NCBI RefSeq assembly: GCF_014219065.1
Contig: NZ_JACLGO010000011.1
Span: forward strand, 1-64,000
Reading direction: 5' to 3'
DNA length: 64,000 bases
DNA from: Halopseudomonas xiamenensis
GTDB lineage: Bacteria; Pseudomonadota; Gammaproteobacteria; Pseudomonadales; Pseudomonadaceae
Shown: positions 16,562 to 25,897 of the stretch, in pieces
Numbering within the stretch: position 1 is the first letter of the stretch
Layout of the letters: each line of letters begins with the position of its first letter
Program-made: the position numbers and the translations under genes
The notes under the pieces: model-generated
The model's input: only the letters and a program-made list of their open reading frames with translations
What the model was told of the DNA's origin: nothing
Database searches by the model: none

Positions 16562-18826
16562 TCAGTGACCCAACTGTCGCAGCAGCGGGTCTTCCGGGTT
16601 TTGTGCAGCCAGCTCCGCCAACAGCGAGTCTGCCTCCACTTGGTTACCTGCCGAACGCAGGTAGCTGATCAATGCCTGCCGTGTCCGGCGGTTGGCCGGG
16701 TGCTCCTCCAGCTGGCTGCGCAGCAGCGCCAATGCGTCTTCCACCTGGCCGCTGCTGTGCAGGGCAACCGCCAGCACATAGCCATATTCGGCCTGTTCCG
16801 GCGCCAGTTCATGGGCACGCTGCAGGGCTTGCAGTGCCGCCCCGCGCTGGCCCTGACGCACCAGCGCCAGGCCGTAGGCATGCTGCAGTGACGGCTCCCG
16901 CGGATACTGCGCGATACTGTCTCGCAGCAGCGCCAATGCCGCCTCGGGATCGCCCAGCGCCTGCTCCTGCCACTGCGCCAGCATGATCCGTGCGGGATGG
17001 AAGGTCGGGTCCTGGCGCAGCGCCTGTTGCAGTGCCGGCTCGACCTCGGCCTGGCGCCCGGTCAACTGATAGATGCCGGCCAGATTGAGTTGGGACTCGG
17101 CCCGCTCCAGCATGCTGTTCTGGCTCTGCTCGTACTCGGCGATCAGTTGCTGCAGCACCTGCGGCTCGACATTGGCCTCGCCAGCCAGTTGCAACAGTTG
17201 CCAGGCCGCCTCCAACCGTACGGCCCGCACCGGATCATCGAGCAAGGCGCTCAACAGGCTGATCTGCTGGTTCGGCGCTGTCAGGGAGCCGAGCAGCCCG
17301 GCGGCGGTGTGGCGCACCTGGGGCGAGGGCGAACTCAGTGCCTCGACCACAGCGCGCTGGGCCGCAGCGGAGGGATAGCTGGGCAGCTCGCTGAGCAAGG
17401 TGGCACGGCGAATATCCGCCAGTTCGCTACGCGCCAGTTGCCGTGCCAGGGCTTGCGCGGCACCCGGCAGCCCCTGCCGCGCGGCATGCAGGTCGCGGGC
17501 GTAACCACCGTCGCGCGGCTGGGCATCGGGGTACCATTGCTGGAACATTGTCACGACCTTGTCCTCGGCCTGCTGATGGCAGCCGAGACAGGCATCGGAG
17601 TGCCCCAGCTGACGCGCCTGCAACGGGTCTGGCGAGGTGAAGCTGTGGTCGTGGCGCAGGTCGTTGACCATGTACAGCTTGCCGGGCATGTGGCAACTGA
17701 CGCACTGGCTACCCGGCGAACCGACCGGATGATGGTGGTGGGAGGGGTGGTCGTAGTTTCTGGCCTGCAGTCCGCTGGCGTCGATCGCACTGCGCGTCGC
17801 CTTGCCGCCCGGATTGTGGCACTGGGTACAGACCGCGTTGGCCGGCGCTCGCAGCTGGGTGCTGTGGGGATTGTGGCAATCCGAGCAGACCACCCCGGCA
17901 GCGTGCATCCGGCTCTGCTGGAAGGAGCCGTACTCGAACACTTCGTCCTGGATCTTGCCGTCCACTTCATAGAGATCGGCGCTGAGGATCACCGGCAGGT
18001 AGTCATCCAGCAGATGATTGCCGTGGGTGTAGCCATTATCCAGCGTCATGCGGCGGCTGTGGCAGCGGGCGCATGTTTCCGGCTGGTTGTCGGCCGCCCC
18101 TACCCGATTCTGCTCGAAGCCCTTGGCTGCACCGGCTTTGGTGCCGGTCTCGCCTCCATTCTCGGCCCACTGCAGATGCCCCGCAGCCGGGCCGTGGCAA
18201 CTCTGGCAGCCCACACCCAGCGCATGCCACTGGCTGGAATAGGTGTTGGTGGCCGGGTCGTAATCACGCTTGAAGCCGGTGGTGTGGCACTCGATGCACA
18301 TGAAGTCGGCGTTCTGCTGCGCCCCACTCCAGTGCAACCGATGGTGGTGATCCACGCCCTCGCCATCGTACAAATGGAACCAGCGCTGCTCGGGCACATC
18401 CCAGGCCGCGCCATGGGATTGCAGACGGCCATCGGTCAGTTGCAGGAAGTATTGCTGCAGGGGTTCGACACCGAAGGTATAGGCAACCGGATAGTCGGTA
18501 GCCTTGCCCTGCGCGTCAGGCGTGTTGATCCAGAAGCCACCATCACGGCGGAAAAAGCGGCTGGTTTCGGTGTCGGTGCTCAGGGACTGCTGGTCGAAAT
18601 TGCCCAGTACGGTGCTCTCGGTGGCCGGTTGCATGGCCAGTTGATGGTGAGAGCCCTGCCAATCGGCGAATTGCTCGGCGTGACAACCCTGGCAACTGGC
18701 CTCATCCACCCAACCTGGGGTTACCGGCAGCGCGGCGGGCGGCGGCAACTGGTCATCGGCCAGCGCTTGCCATACGGCGCCGAATGCAATGACGGGTACC
18801 AGCAGCCACAGACTTCTTCTTATCAT
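16562..18826 (-). CDS. Periplasmic octaheme cytochrome c with HEAT and TPR repeats
   Basis: 754 aa with a signal peptide ending ALA (about 23). Eight CxxCH haem-binding motifs start at residues 45, 177, 207, 252, 314, 333, 375 and 413 and resemble the cytochrome c554/multihaem family (WQGSHHQLAM at 56-65). His-rich segments such as PSHHHHPVG could supply distal ligands. After the haem domain come HEAT-like repeats (about 470-570, RRATLLSEL, VRHTAAGLLGSL, VRLEAAWQLL) and tetratricopeptide repeats (about 590-745). The redox partner or substrate is unknown. First gene of a pair with the sulfatase. Confidence 0.92.
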   Translation of the reverse strand: MIRRSLWLLVPVIAFGAVWQALADDQLPPPAALPVTPGWVDEASCQGCHAEQFADWQGSHHQLAMQPATESTVLGNFDQQSLSTDTETSRFFRRDGGFWINTPDAQGKATDYPVAYTFGVEPLQQYFLQLTDGRLQSHGAAWDVPEQRWFHLYDGEGVDHHHRLHWSGAQQNADFMCIECHTTGFKRDYDPATNTYSSQWHALGVGCQSCHGPAAGHLQWAENGGETGTKAGAAKGFEQNRVGAADNQPETCARCHSRRMTLDNGYTHGNHLLDDYLPVILSADLYEVDGKIQDEVFEYGSFQQSRMHAAGVVCSDCHNPHSTQLRAPANAVCTQCHNPGGKATRSAIDASGLQARNYDHPSHHHHPVGSPGSQCVSCHMPGKLYMVNDLRHDHSFTSPDPLQARQLGHSDACLGCHQQAEDKVVTMFQQWYPDAQPRDGGYARDLHAARQGLPGAAQALARQLARSELADIRRATLLSELPSYPSAAAQRAVVEALSSPSPQVRHTAAGLLGSLTAPNQQISLLSALLDDPVRAVRLEAAWQLLQLAGEANVEPQVLQQLIAEYEQSQNSMLERAESQLNLAGIYQLTGRQAEVEPALQQALRQDPTFHPARIMLAQWQEQALGDPEAALALLRDSIAQYPREPSLQHAYGLALVRQGQRGAALQALQRAHELAPEQAEYGYVLAVALHSSGQVEDALALLRSQLEEHPANRRTRQALISYLRSAGNQVEADSLLAELAAQNPEDPLLRQLGH

Positions 18827-19065
18827 GGCTCATCATGGCTCTTGTTCATTTCATTATTATTGGAAGACTGTGGAAACGAATCGCTTCTCGGGCAATCCAC
18901 TGGCTGTCATCGGCTCAGCAGCAGTGGCTGGTCTTCCCTGGGGAGGCAGTCTAGCCGATAACCCATCTGCCACCAAGCAAAATTAGAGCTTTTACTCGAT
19001 AATTTTATCACACCCTTTGATGCTGCTCACTTGGCGCTCGGCATAGGTGTCTAGCTTTCCCTGCC

Positions 19066-19671
19066 CTACTCGCCCCAGCGCTTGAGCAGATCCTGCTCGA
19101 TACCCAGTTGGTTGAGTATCCGCGCCACGACAAAATCCACCAGGTCGTCGATGGACTGTGGCTGGTGGTAGAAGCCGGGGCTGGCCGGGAGGATGATCGC
19201 GCCCATGCGACTGAGCTTGAGCATGTTTTCCAGGTGGATGGTCGAGTAGGGACTTTCCCTGGGTACCAGGATCAGTTGCCGGCGTTCCTTGAGGGTGACA
19301 TCAGCGGCGCGTTCGATCAGGTTGTTGCTGGCACCGGTGGCGATAGCCGACAGGGTGCCGGTACTGCACGGGCAGACCACCATGGCGGCGGGCGCACCGG
19401 AGCCGGAGGCGACCGGGGACATCCAGTCCTGCTTGCCGAACACGCGGATCTGCCCTGCCCTGGCCTGGTAATGCTCGGTCAGGAAAGCCTCCAGCGCCTG
19501 TGGCTTGGGCGGCAGCTGCAGCTCGGTTTCGGTAGCGACCACCAGTTGCGCGGCCTGGGAGATCAGGAAGAATACCTGCACATCGGCACGCACCAGGCAT
19601 TCCAGCAGGCGCAGGGCATATTGCGAGCCGGACGCGCCGGTAACCGCGAGGGTGACACGCCGCTCAGCCAT
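19066..19671 (-). CDS. ubiX: Flavin prenyltransferase UbiX
   Basis: Makes prenylated FMN, the cofactor of the UbiD decarboxylase in ubiquinone synthesis. N-terminal [18 protein letters not shown] is the FMN-binding signature; [28 protein letters not shown] and [14 protein letters not shown] are the conserved active-site segments. 201 aa. Overlaps the mpl stop by eight bases, the same neighbourhood as in P. aeruginosa. Confidence 0.96.
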   Translation of the reverse strand: MAERRVTLAVTGASGSQYALRLLECLVRADVQVFFLISQAAQLVVATETELQLPPKPQALEAFLTEHYQARAGQIRVFGKQDWMSPVASGSGAPAAMVVCPCSTGTLSAIATGASNNLIERAADVTLKERRQLILVPRESPYSTIHLENMLKLSRMGAIILPASPGFYHQPQSIDDLVDFVVARILNQLGIEQDLLKRWGE

Positions 19672-21025
19672 GCTTCGCCTCCAGCGCCTGCTTCATCTTC
19701 TGGTGAATGCCGCCGAAGCCGCCATTGCTCATGATCACGATACGAGTGCCGGGCTGCGCCTGGGCCACTACCCGGTCAATGATGGCATCGATATCGGTCA
19801 TCACCTGCGCCGGCACCGGGCTGTCCGCCACGACCGGTTCCAGCGACCAGTCCAGCCCTTGCGGCTGATACCAGATCACCTCGCTGGCCTGCCGCACACT
19901 GCCCGGCAGCGCACTCATGTGACTGCCCAGGCGCATGGTGTTGGAGCGCGGCTCAATGATCGCCAGCAGGCGCTCGCTGCCGATACTGGCACGCAGACCG
20001 GCCAGGGTGGTGGCGATGGCCGTGGGGTGGTGGGCGAAGTCGTCATACAGGGTGATGCCGTTGGTTTCGGCAATTTTTTCCATACGCCGCTTGGGGCTGG
20101 CGAAGCCGGCGAGCGCGGCAATACCCTGCTGCGGCGTGACGCCGACATGCCGGGCGGCAGCCAGCGCGCTCAGGGCATTGGCCACGCTGTGGGCGCCGGT
20201 CTGCTGCCACTCAGCCACGCCCTGCAACTGGCCGTCCAGCCAGACTTCAAAGCGCGAGCCATCCTCGGCCAGCAGCCGCGCCTGCCAGTTGCCGCCCTCG
20301 CCGGTGGTCTGGCAGGGCGTCCAGCAGCCCATGTCGATCACCCGTTGCAGCGCTGCTTCCTGCTGCGGATAGATGATCAGGCCGGAAGACGGCACGGTAC
20401 GCACCAGATGGTGGAACTGCCGCTCGATCGCCGCCAGATCGGGGAAGATATCCGCATGGTCGAATTCGAGATTGTTCAGGATCGCGGTGCGCGGACGGTA
20501 GTGGACGAACTTGGAGCGCTTGTCGAAGAAGGCGCTGTCGTATTCATCCGCCTCGACCACGAAGAATGGCGTGTCGCCCAGCCGGGCGGAAATGCCGAAA
20601 TTCTGCGGCACACCGCCGATCAGGAAGCCCGGCGCCATGCCGGCGTCTTCCAGAATCCACGCCAGCAGGCTGGAGGTGGTGGTCTTGCCGTGGGTGCCGG
20701 CCACTGCCAGTACCCAACGATCCTGCAGCACATGCCGGGCCAGCCACTCAGGGCCGGAAACGTAAGGGATGCCCTTGTCCAGCACATACTCAACCGCCGG
20801 ATTACCCCGCGACATGGCATTGCCGATGATCACCAGGTCGGGTGCCGGGTCCAGATGCGCCGGATCGTAGCCTTCCGTCAACTGGATACCCTGGGCCTGC
20901 AGCTGGGTGCTCATGGGGGGATAGACGTTGGCATCGGAGCCACTGACCTGATGCCCCAGATCCCGCGCCAGCAGCGCCAGCGAACCCATGAACGTACCGC
21001 AGATACCGAGAATATGCAGATGCAT
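19664..21025 (-). CDS. mpl: UDP-MurNAc:L-Ala-gamma-D-Glu-meso-DAP ligase Mpl
   Basis: Murein-recycling ligase that joins salvaged tripeptide to UDP-MurNAc. It begins [25 protein letters not shown] (UDP-binding), has the Mur-ligase ATP loop [13 protein letters not shown], then [16 protein letters not shown] and the C-terminal [10 protein letters not shown] motif. 453 aa. The open frame runs on upstream to 21397 through a REP element; the internal ATG at 21025 is the family start. Confidence 0.96.
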   Translation of the reverse strand: MHLHILGICGTFMGSLALLARDLGHQVSGSDANVYPPMSTQLQAQGIQLTEGYDPAHLDPAPDLVIIGNAMSRGNPAVEYVLDKGIPYVSGPEWLARHVLQDRWVLAVAGTHGKTTTSSLLAWILEDAGMAPGFLIGGVPQNFGISARLGDTPFFVVEADEYDSAFFDKRSKFVHYRPRTAILNNLEFDHADIFPDLAAIERQFHHLVRTVPSSGLIIYPQQEAALQRVIDMGCWTPCQTTGEGGNWQARLLAEDGSRFEVWLDGQLQGVAEWQQTGAHSVANALSALAAARHVGVTPQQGIAALAGFASPKRRMEKIAETNGITLYDDFAHHPTAIATTLAGLRASIGSERLLAIIEPRSNTMRLGSHMSALPGSVRQASEVIWYQPQGLDWSLEPVVADSPVPAQVMTDIDAIIDRVVAQAQPGTRIVIMSNGGFGGIHQKMKQALEAKHG

Positions 21026-21094
21026 CGAGCAGTCCTGTAAGCGAAGGATTGAGGGGGTGATACTAGCATGGCGGGTGAGGTGTGGGGGTGGGTT

Positions 21095-21134
21095 CCCCCC
21101 TCTCCCCAGCCCTCTCCCGCGAGGGGAGAGGGGG
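21095..21134. repeat. REP-like palindrome, copy B (inverted)
   Basis: Reverse-complement copy of the element at 21238-21278: CCCCCCTCTCCCCAGCCC then TCTCCCGCGAGGGGAGAGG. With the other copy, about 100 bp away, it forms a BIME-like pair able to fold into a long hairpin. Confidence 0.85.
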
Positions 21135-21237
21135 CTTGATCGTGCAAACCGGCAACATGGATAACAGATCGGACCGATAGCATGGGTTACACAGCAATGT
21201 TGCTTTGGACTCCAAACTGACCCAATGCACAATCTGT

Positions 21238-21278
21238 CTCCCTCTCCCCTCGCGGGAGAGGGCTGGGGAGAGGGGGAG
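21238..21278. repeat. REP-like palindrome, copy C
   Basis: CTCCCTCTCCCCTCGCGGGA then GAGGGCTGGGGAGAGGG, nearly identical to the element at 12248-12284 and inverted relative to 21095-21134. Confidence 0.85.
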
Positions 21279-21443
21279 CGAAGCACCACTTCGGCAACAA
21301 ACGCCACCCAGCGGCCAACCATGCAAAGCTCCCCACATTCCGCTATCATGCGCGCCATTCTTTTGCCCTGAGAGCTGTCGTCATGCAACCGCAACACCGA
21401 TGCGGTTGTCTATCCGACATCAGCCACACACCATGGAGTCAGC

Positions 21444-22703
21444 ATGACCGTCAAGAATGCCTTTTATGCCCAATCAGGCGGGGTAACCGCAGTGATCAAC
21501 GCCTCCGCGGCCGGGGTCATTGAAACTGCCCGCCAACATCCGGACAAGATCGGGAAAGTCTACGCTGGTCGTAATGGCATCATTGGCGCTCTCACCGAAG
21601 ATCTGATCGACACCAGCCTCGAGTCGGCAGAGAACATCGCTGCTCTGCGCCACACACCCTCCGGTGCCTTCGGTTCCTGCCGCTACAAGCTGAAGAGCCT
21701 GGACGCCAACCGTGCCGAATACGAGCGTCTGATCGAGGTGTTCAAGGCGCACGACATCGGTTACTTCTTCTATAACGGCGGCGGCGACTCCGCTGATACC
21801 TGCCTGAAGGTATCCCAGCTGGCCGAGACCATGGGCTATCCGATCCAGGCCATCCATGTGCCCAAGACCGTGGACAACGACCTGCCGATCACCGACTGCT
21901 GCCCCGGCTTCGGCTCGGTGGCCAAGTACGTCGCCACCTCGATCCGCGAAGCCGGCTACGACGTGGCCTCCATGTCCGCCACCTCGACCAAGGTGTTCAT
22001 CCTCGAAGTCATGGGCCGCCATGCCGGCTGGATCACCGCTGCCTGCGGCCTGGCCAGCGAGGCCGAGGGCGAGGCGCCGCATATCCTGCTGTTCCCCGAG
22101 ATCGAGTTCGACGAGGCGGCCTTCCTGGCCCGCGTCGATGAGTGCGTGAAGACCCACGGCTACTGCGTGATCGGCGTCTCCGAAGGCATCAAGAACAAGG
22201 ACGGCAAGTTCCTGTCCGAATCCGGCCTGACCGACGCCTTCGGTCATGCCCAGCTCGGCGGCGTGGCACCGACCATCGCCAACCTGGTACGTGACAAGCT
22301 CGGCTACAAGTACCACTGGGCCGTGGCTGACTACCTGCAGCGCGCCGCACGGCACATTGCCTCCAAAGTGGACGTGGAGCAGGCCTATGCGCTGGGCAAG
22401 GCGGCGGTCGAAATTGCCCTGGACGGCAAGAACGCCATCATGCCGGCCATCCGCCGCCTGGAAGACACGCCCTACCGCTGGGACATCATCGAAGCCCCGC
22501 TGAGCGACGTGGCCAACGTCGAGAAGTTCATGCCGCGCGATTTCATCAGCGAGGACGGCTTCCATATCACCGACGCCTGCCGCGAGTACCTGTCGCCGCT
22601 GATCCAGGGCGAGGACATTCCGCCGTTCAGCAATGGCCTGCCAGCCTATGTGCGCCTGCAGAACCTGCCGGTCGAGCGCAAGCTGGCGCCGTTCAAGGTC
22701 TGA
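21444..22703 (+). CDS. pfp: Pyrophosphate-dependent 6-phosphofructokinase
   Basis: Interconverts fructose-6-phosphate and fructose-1,6-bisphosphate with PPi as phosphoryl donor. PFK-A-fold motifs: AQSGGVTAVINAS (donor loop), NGGGDSADT (112-119) and PKTVDND (140-146). The Lys in PKTVDND and the Asp in GGGDS are the residues that mark PPi rather than ATP use. 419 aa. The gene is followed, 190 bp on, by inorganic pyrophosphatase, the enzyme competing for the same PPi. Most pseudomonads lack phosphofructokinase and use the Entner-Doudoroff route, so this is a notable addition between mpl and ppa. Confidence 0.94.
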   Translation: MTVKNAFYAQSGGVTAVINASAAGVIETARQHPDKIGKVYAGRNGIIGALTEDLIDTSLESAENIAALRHTPSGAFGSCRYKLKSLDANRAEYERLIEVFKAHDIGYFFYNGGGDSADTCLKVSQLAETMGYPIQAIHVPKTVDNDLPITDCCPGFGSVAKYVATSIREAGYDVASMSATSTKVFILEVMGRHAGWITAACGLASEAEGEAPHILLFPEIEFDEAAFLARVDECVKTHGYCVIGVSEGIKNKDGKFLSESGLTDAFGHAQLGGVAPTIANLVRDKLGYKYHWAVADYLQRAARHIASKVDVEQAYALGKAAVEIALDGKNAIMPAIRRLEDTPYRWDIIEAPLSDVANVEKFMPRDFISEDGFHITDACREYLSPLIQGEDIPPFSNGLPAYVRLQNLPVERKLAPFKV

Positions 22704-22710
22704 GCCCGAC

Positions 22711-22749
22711 CGGGCCCGTTCGCCGGTTCCGCGAGAACCGCGGGCGGGC
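22711..22749. other. GC-rich imperfect hairpin after pfp
   Basis: CGGTTC and GAACCG pair around CGCGA at the centre, with further GGCCCG/CGGGCC pairing outside. No U-tract follows, so it may be a weak or Rho-assisted terminator, or an RNA-stabilising structure at the 3' end of pfp. Confidence 0.4.
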
Positions 22750-22785
22750 CAGGCAGCGAAAAGCGGTATACGCCAAAGGTTTAAC

Positions 22786-22814
22786 TTGGTAAAGGCCGCT
22801 CAAGCGCCTATAAT
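22786..22814 (+). promoter_or_regulatory. Sigma-70 promoter of ppa
   Basis: TTGGTA and a perfect TATAAT separated by exactly 17 bp, about 80 bp upstream of the ppa start. A good housekeeping promoter by eye. Confidence 0.75.
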
Positions 22815-22893
22815 CTCCGCCCATATTTTTCATGGCGTCAGCAGCACCGGCAGACGCCGATCCCATTTCACCATGCCCCGCATCAGGTAACCC

Positions 22894-23421
22894 ATGAGCT
22901 ACGACCAGATCCCCGCAGGTAAAGACATCCCCAACGATATCTACGTCGCCATCGAGATCCCGGCCAACCATGCGCCGATCAAGTACGAGATCGACAAGGA
23001 TTCCAATACCCTGTTTGTCGACCGCTTCATGGCAACCCCGATGTTCTACCCGGCCAACTACGGTTTCATTCCGAACACCCTGGCCGATGATGGCGACCCG
23101 CTGGACGTACTGGTAGTGACCCCGCACCCGGTAGCACCAGGCTCGGTCATCCGCTGCCGCCCGGTTGGCGTGCTGCACATGACCGACGACGGCGGCGGCG
23201 ATGCCAAACTGATTGCCGTACCCCATGACAAGCTGAGCGTCCTGTACAAGGATGTGAAGGAACACACCGACCTGCCCGAGCTGCTGATCCAGCAGATCCA
23301 GCACTTCTTCGAGAACTACAAGGATCTGGAAGCCGGCAAGTGGGTCAAGATCGACCGCTGGGGCAACGCTGACGAAGCCCGTGCGGAAATTGTAAAGGCA
23401 GTAGACGCTTACCAAAAATAA
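22894..23421 (+). CDS. ppa: Inorganic pyrophosphatase (family I)
   Basis: Hydrolyses PPi to two phosphates in the cytoplasm. Metal-binding core [10 protein letters not shown], the preceding [10 protein letters not shown] and KYEIDKDS (active-site Lys/Glu) are all present. 175 aa, standard for the hexameric enzyme. It has its own sigma-70-like promoter and a clear terminator, so it is probably a single-gene unit despite lying after pfp. Confidence 0.97.
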   Translation: MSYDQIPAGKDIPNDIYVAIEIPANHAPIKYEIDKDSNTLFVDRFMATPMFYPANYGFIPNTLADDGDPLDVLVVTPHPVAPGSVIRCRPVGVLHMTDDGGGDAKLIAVPHDKLSVLYKDVKEHTDLPELLIQQIQHFFENYKDLEAGKWVKIDRWGNADEARAEIVKAVDAYQK

Positions 23422-23438
23422 GCGTTTAGCCCGATAAG

Positions 23439-23465
23439 AAGCCGGCCACAAGCCGGCTTTTTTAT
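23439..23465 (+). terminator. Intrinsic terminator of ppa
   Basis: AAGCCGGC and GCCGGCTT form an 8-bp stem around CACAA, followed by TTTTATT. Lies 18 bp past the ppa stop. Confidence 0.9.
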
Positions 23466-23490
23466 TGCCTGCCACCTGTCGAGCCCACTC

Positions 23491-24381
23491 ATGCTCTGGA
23501 TACCCTTCACCCTCGCCGCCGCCTTCACCCAGGCGCTGCGCAATGCCCAGCAGAAGCAGCTCAGCCGCGAGGTCAATGCCGTCGGCGTGACCCTGGCGCG
23601 GTTCATCTGGGCGCTGCCATTGGCGCTGGGCTATCTCCTCGTGCTGTACGCCGTGGAGCCGGTGGCCGTGCCACAGTTCACTACCCGCTTCATCTTCACT
23701 GTCAGCGCAGCGGCCATCTCGCAGATCCTGGCCACGGCGCTGATGGTGCTGTTGTTCCAGCGGCGCAGCTACACTGCCGGCGTTGGCCTGGCCAAGAGCG
23801 AGGCCCTGCTGGCCGCCGTGCTGGGCTCGATATTCTTCGGCGCGCTGCTCGGCCCAATCGGCTGGTTGGGCATTGCCGTCGGTGCGGCTGCGGTGTGGCT
23901 GCTCAAGGGGCGCAGCAAACCCGGCTCACTGGACCTGACCACCCTGCTGGTGGGGCTGGGCAGCGGTTTGTGCTTTGCCCTGACCACCCTGTGGGTGCGC
24001 GACGCCTGTCATCAGCTGGACCTGCCGTTCCTGCATACCGCCGCCTGGGTGCTGGTATGGACCATCAGCATCCAGGTTGCGGTGCTGGTCGGTTGGCTGT
24101 TGCTGCGTGACCGTCCGACCCTGCTCAAGGTGTGGCAGCGGCCCGCGCTGGTGTTCCGTATCAGCCTGTCCAGCTCCATCGCCTCGCTATGCTGGTTCAC
24201 CGCGGTCAACCTGGAGGAAGTGGCGCTGGTCAAGACGCTGGGCCAGATAGAGGTGTTCTTCACCCTGCTGCTGTCGCAGCACTGGCTGAAGGAGCGGGTA
24301 TCGAGCCGGGAAAGGCTTGGCCTGCTGCTGATCGTCACCAGTGCCGTGCTGGTGGCGGCCCCTTCTCTGATCGGCGGCTGA
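23491..24381 (+). CDS. EamA/DMT-family transporter
   Basis: 296 aa with about ten hydrophobic helices in two related halves, the drug/metabolite transporter layout. Helix-rich segments FTVSAAAISQILATALMVLL, LAAVLGSIFFGALLGPIGWLG and the C-terminal LLLIVTSAVLVAAP fit EamA domains. Probably exports a small metabolite; substrate unknown. No strong ribosome site is seen before the ATG. Confidence 0.85.
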   Translation: MLWIPFTLAAAFTQALRNAQQKQLSREVNAVGVTLARFIWALPLALGYLLVLYAVEPVAVPQFTTRFIFTVSAAAISQILATALMVLLFQRRSYTAGVGLAKSEALLAAVLGSIFFGALLGPIGWLGIAVGAAAVWLLKGRSKPGSLDLTTLLVGLGSGLCFALTTLWVRDACHQLDLPFLHTAAWVLVWTISIQVAVLVGWLLLRDRPTLLKVWQRPALVFRISLSSSIASLCWFTAVNLEEVALVKTLGQIEVFFTLLLSQHWLKERVSSRERLGLLLIVTSAVLVAAPSLIGG

Positions 24382-24500
24382 CCTCATCGCCTTGCCGCCT
24401 CGGCACGTCAATGATGGCGCCGCGCTTGCGTCTTGCATACAATCACTGCCCGCGCCGCGCCAGCAGCGGCTTTCCGTCCATTCTGAAACGTTGCCTGCCC

Positions 24501-25853
24501 ATGTCCCAGACCATCGCTTCCGCGCCAGCTCCGGCCAACTCACGCTCGCGCGTCATGTTCGCCAGCCTGGTCGGCACCACTATCGAGTTCTACGACTTCT
24601 ACGTCTATGCCACTGCGGCCGTACTGGTCTTCCCCTACCTGTTCTTTCCGCCGGGCAACGAGCGGGTGGCGCTGCTGGCATCTTTCGCCATTTTCGGTGC
24701 AGCGATGATCGCGCGCCCGCTCGGCGCGGTGTTCTTCGGGCACCTGGGTGACAAGATCGGGCGCAAGACCACGCTGATCTATGCCCTGCTGACCATGGGT
24801 ATCGCCACCTTCCTGATCGGCCTGCTGCCGACCTACCATGCTATCGGCTGGCTGGCGCCACTGTTGCTGGTGATCATGCGCCTGGCCCAGGGCTTCGCCA
24901 TTGGCGGTGAATGGTCTGGCGCGGCACTGGTCGCCACCGAGAACGCCCCCGTTGGTAAGCGCGCCCTGTTCGGCACCTTCCCGCAGTTGGGTGCACCACT
25001 GGGTTTCATCATCGCCAATGGCCTGTTCCTGATCGTCGCTGCCGCACTGCCGTCGGATAACCCATCACGGCCATCGGACGCCTTCCTCGACTGGGGCTGG
25101 CGTATCCCCTTCCTGTTTTCCGCGGTCATGGTGATCATCGGCCTGTGGATTCGCCTGAACCTGGTGGAAAGCACGGCCTTCTCCAAGGCCGTATCCACCG
25201 GCAAGGTGGTCAAGCTGCCGCTGGGTGAAGTGATACGCCGGAACTGGCGCGAGCTGATCCTCGGCACCTTCTACATGCTGGCCACCTATGTGCTGTTCTA
25301 CCTGATGACCACCTTCTCGCTGAGCTATGGCCGCGCACCGATCGAACCGGCCGCGGACCAGTTGGGCGGGCTGGGCTACAGCTACAACAACTTCGTGCTG
25401 ATGCTGATCTTCGGCGTGGTGTTCTTCGGTATATTCACCCTGCTGTCCGGCCTGCTGGCGGACCGGCTGGGGCGGCGCAAGACGCTGATCCTGGTCACCC
25501 TGGGCATCATCCTGTTCGGCCTGCTGTGGGTGCCGTTGCTATCGGCAGGTTTCGTTGGCGTGATGCTCTGGCTGGTGTTGGGGTTCAGCCTGATGGGCAT
25601 GACCTTCGGTCCGATGGGCGCGCTGCTGCCCGAGCTGTTCCCGACCAACGTGCGCTATACCGGCTCGGGCATTTCCTACAATGTGTCCTCGATCCTCGGC
25701 GCCGCCGTGGCGCCGTTCATCGCGGTCTGGCTGTGGGGTATCGGTGACGGCAGCCCGTTCCTGGTCGGGATCTATCTCGCCTGCATGGCCGTGCTCACGC
25801 TGCTGGCGCTGATCATCGGCAAGGAAACCAGGGACGTCGATATCAACCACTGA
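24501..25853 (+). CDS. MFS metabolite:H+ symporter (MHS family)
   Basis: 450 aa. The N-terminus has the family signature VGTTIEFYDFYVYATAAVLVF, followed by GHLGDKIGRKTTL between helices 2 and 3 (the MFS loop motif), LAQGFAIGGEWSGAAL and LADRLGRRKTLI at the second repeat. These features are those of ShiA/KgtP/ProP-like symporters for organic acids or osmolytes. ATG at 24501 starts the conserved region; the frame extends upstream into the EamA gene with no support. Substrate unknown. Confidence 0.9.
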   Translation: MSQTIASAPAPANSRSRVMFASLVGTTIEFYDFYVYATAAVLVFPYLFFPPGNERVALLASFAIFGAAMIARPLGAVFFGHLGDKIGRKTTLIYALLTMGIATFLIGLLPTYHAIGWLAPLLLVIMRLAQGFAIGGEWSGAALVATENAPVGKRALFGTFPQLGAPLGFIIANGLFLIVAAALPSDNPSRPSDAFLDWGWRIPFLFSAVMVIIGLWIRLNLVESTAFSKAVSTGKVVKLPLGEVIRRNWRELILGTFYMLATYVLFYLMTTFSLSYGRAPIEPAADQLGGLGYSYNNFVLMLIFGVVFFGIFTLLSGLLADRLGRRKTLILVTLGIILFGLLWVPLLSAGFVGVMLWLVLGFSLMGMTFGPMGALLPELFPTNVRYTGSGISYNVSSILGAAVAPFIAVWLWGIGDGSPFLVGIYLACMAVLTLLALIIGKETRDVDINH

Positions 25854-25897
25854 GCTACACTGTCCGGGCAGCGTGGGTCATCGACCAGGAGAAAGTC

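Larger units (their letters stand above)
21026..21443. other. Divergent promoter region containing an inverted REP pair
   Basis: 418 bp between mpl (minus) and the phosphofructokinase gene (plus). It holds two oppositely oriented copies of the CCCTCTCCCC-type palindrome and presumably the promoters of both genes. No credible gene. Confidence 0.65.

Noticed and set aside
16997-18961. 654-codon plus-strand frame opposite the octaheme cytochrome
   Set aside because: The minus-strand gene has eight CxxCH motifs and a signal peptide; the plus frame shows no motif.
21026-21397. N-terminal extension of mpl through the REP elements
   Set aside because: The added residues are translated repeat (SPSPQPSPARGEG); the family start is the ATG at 21025.
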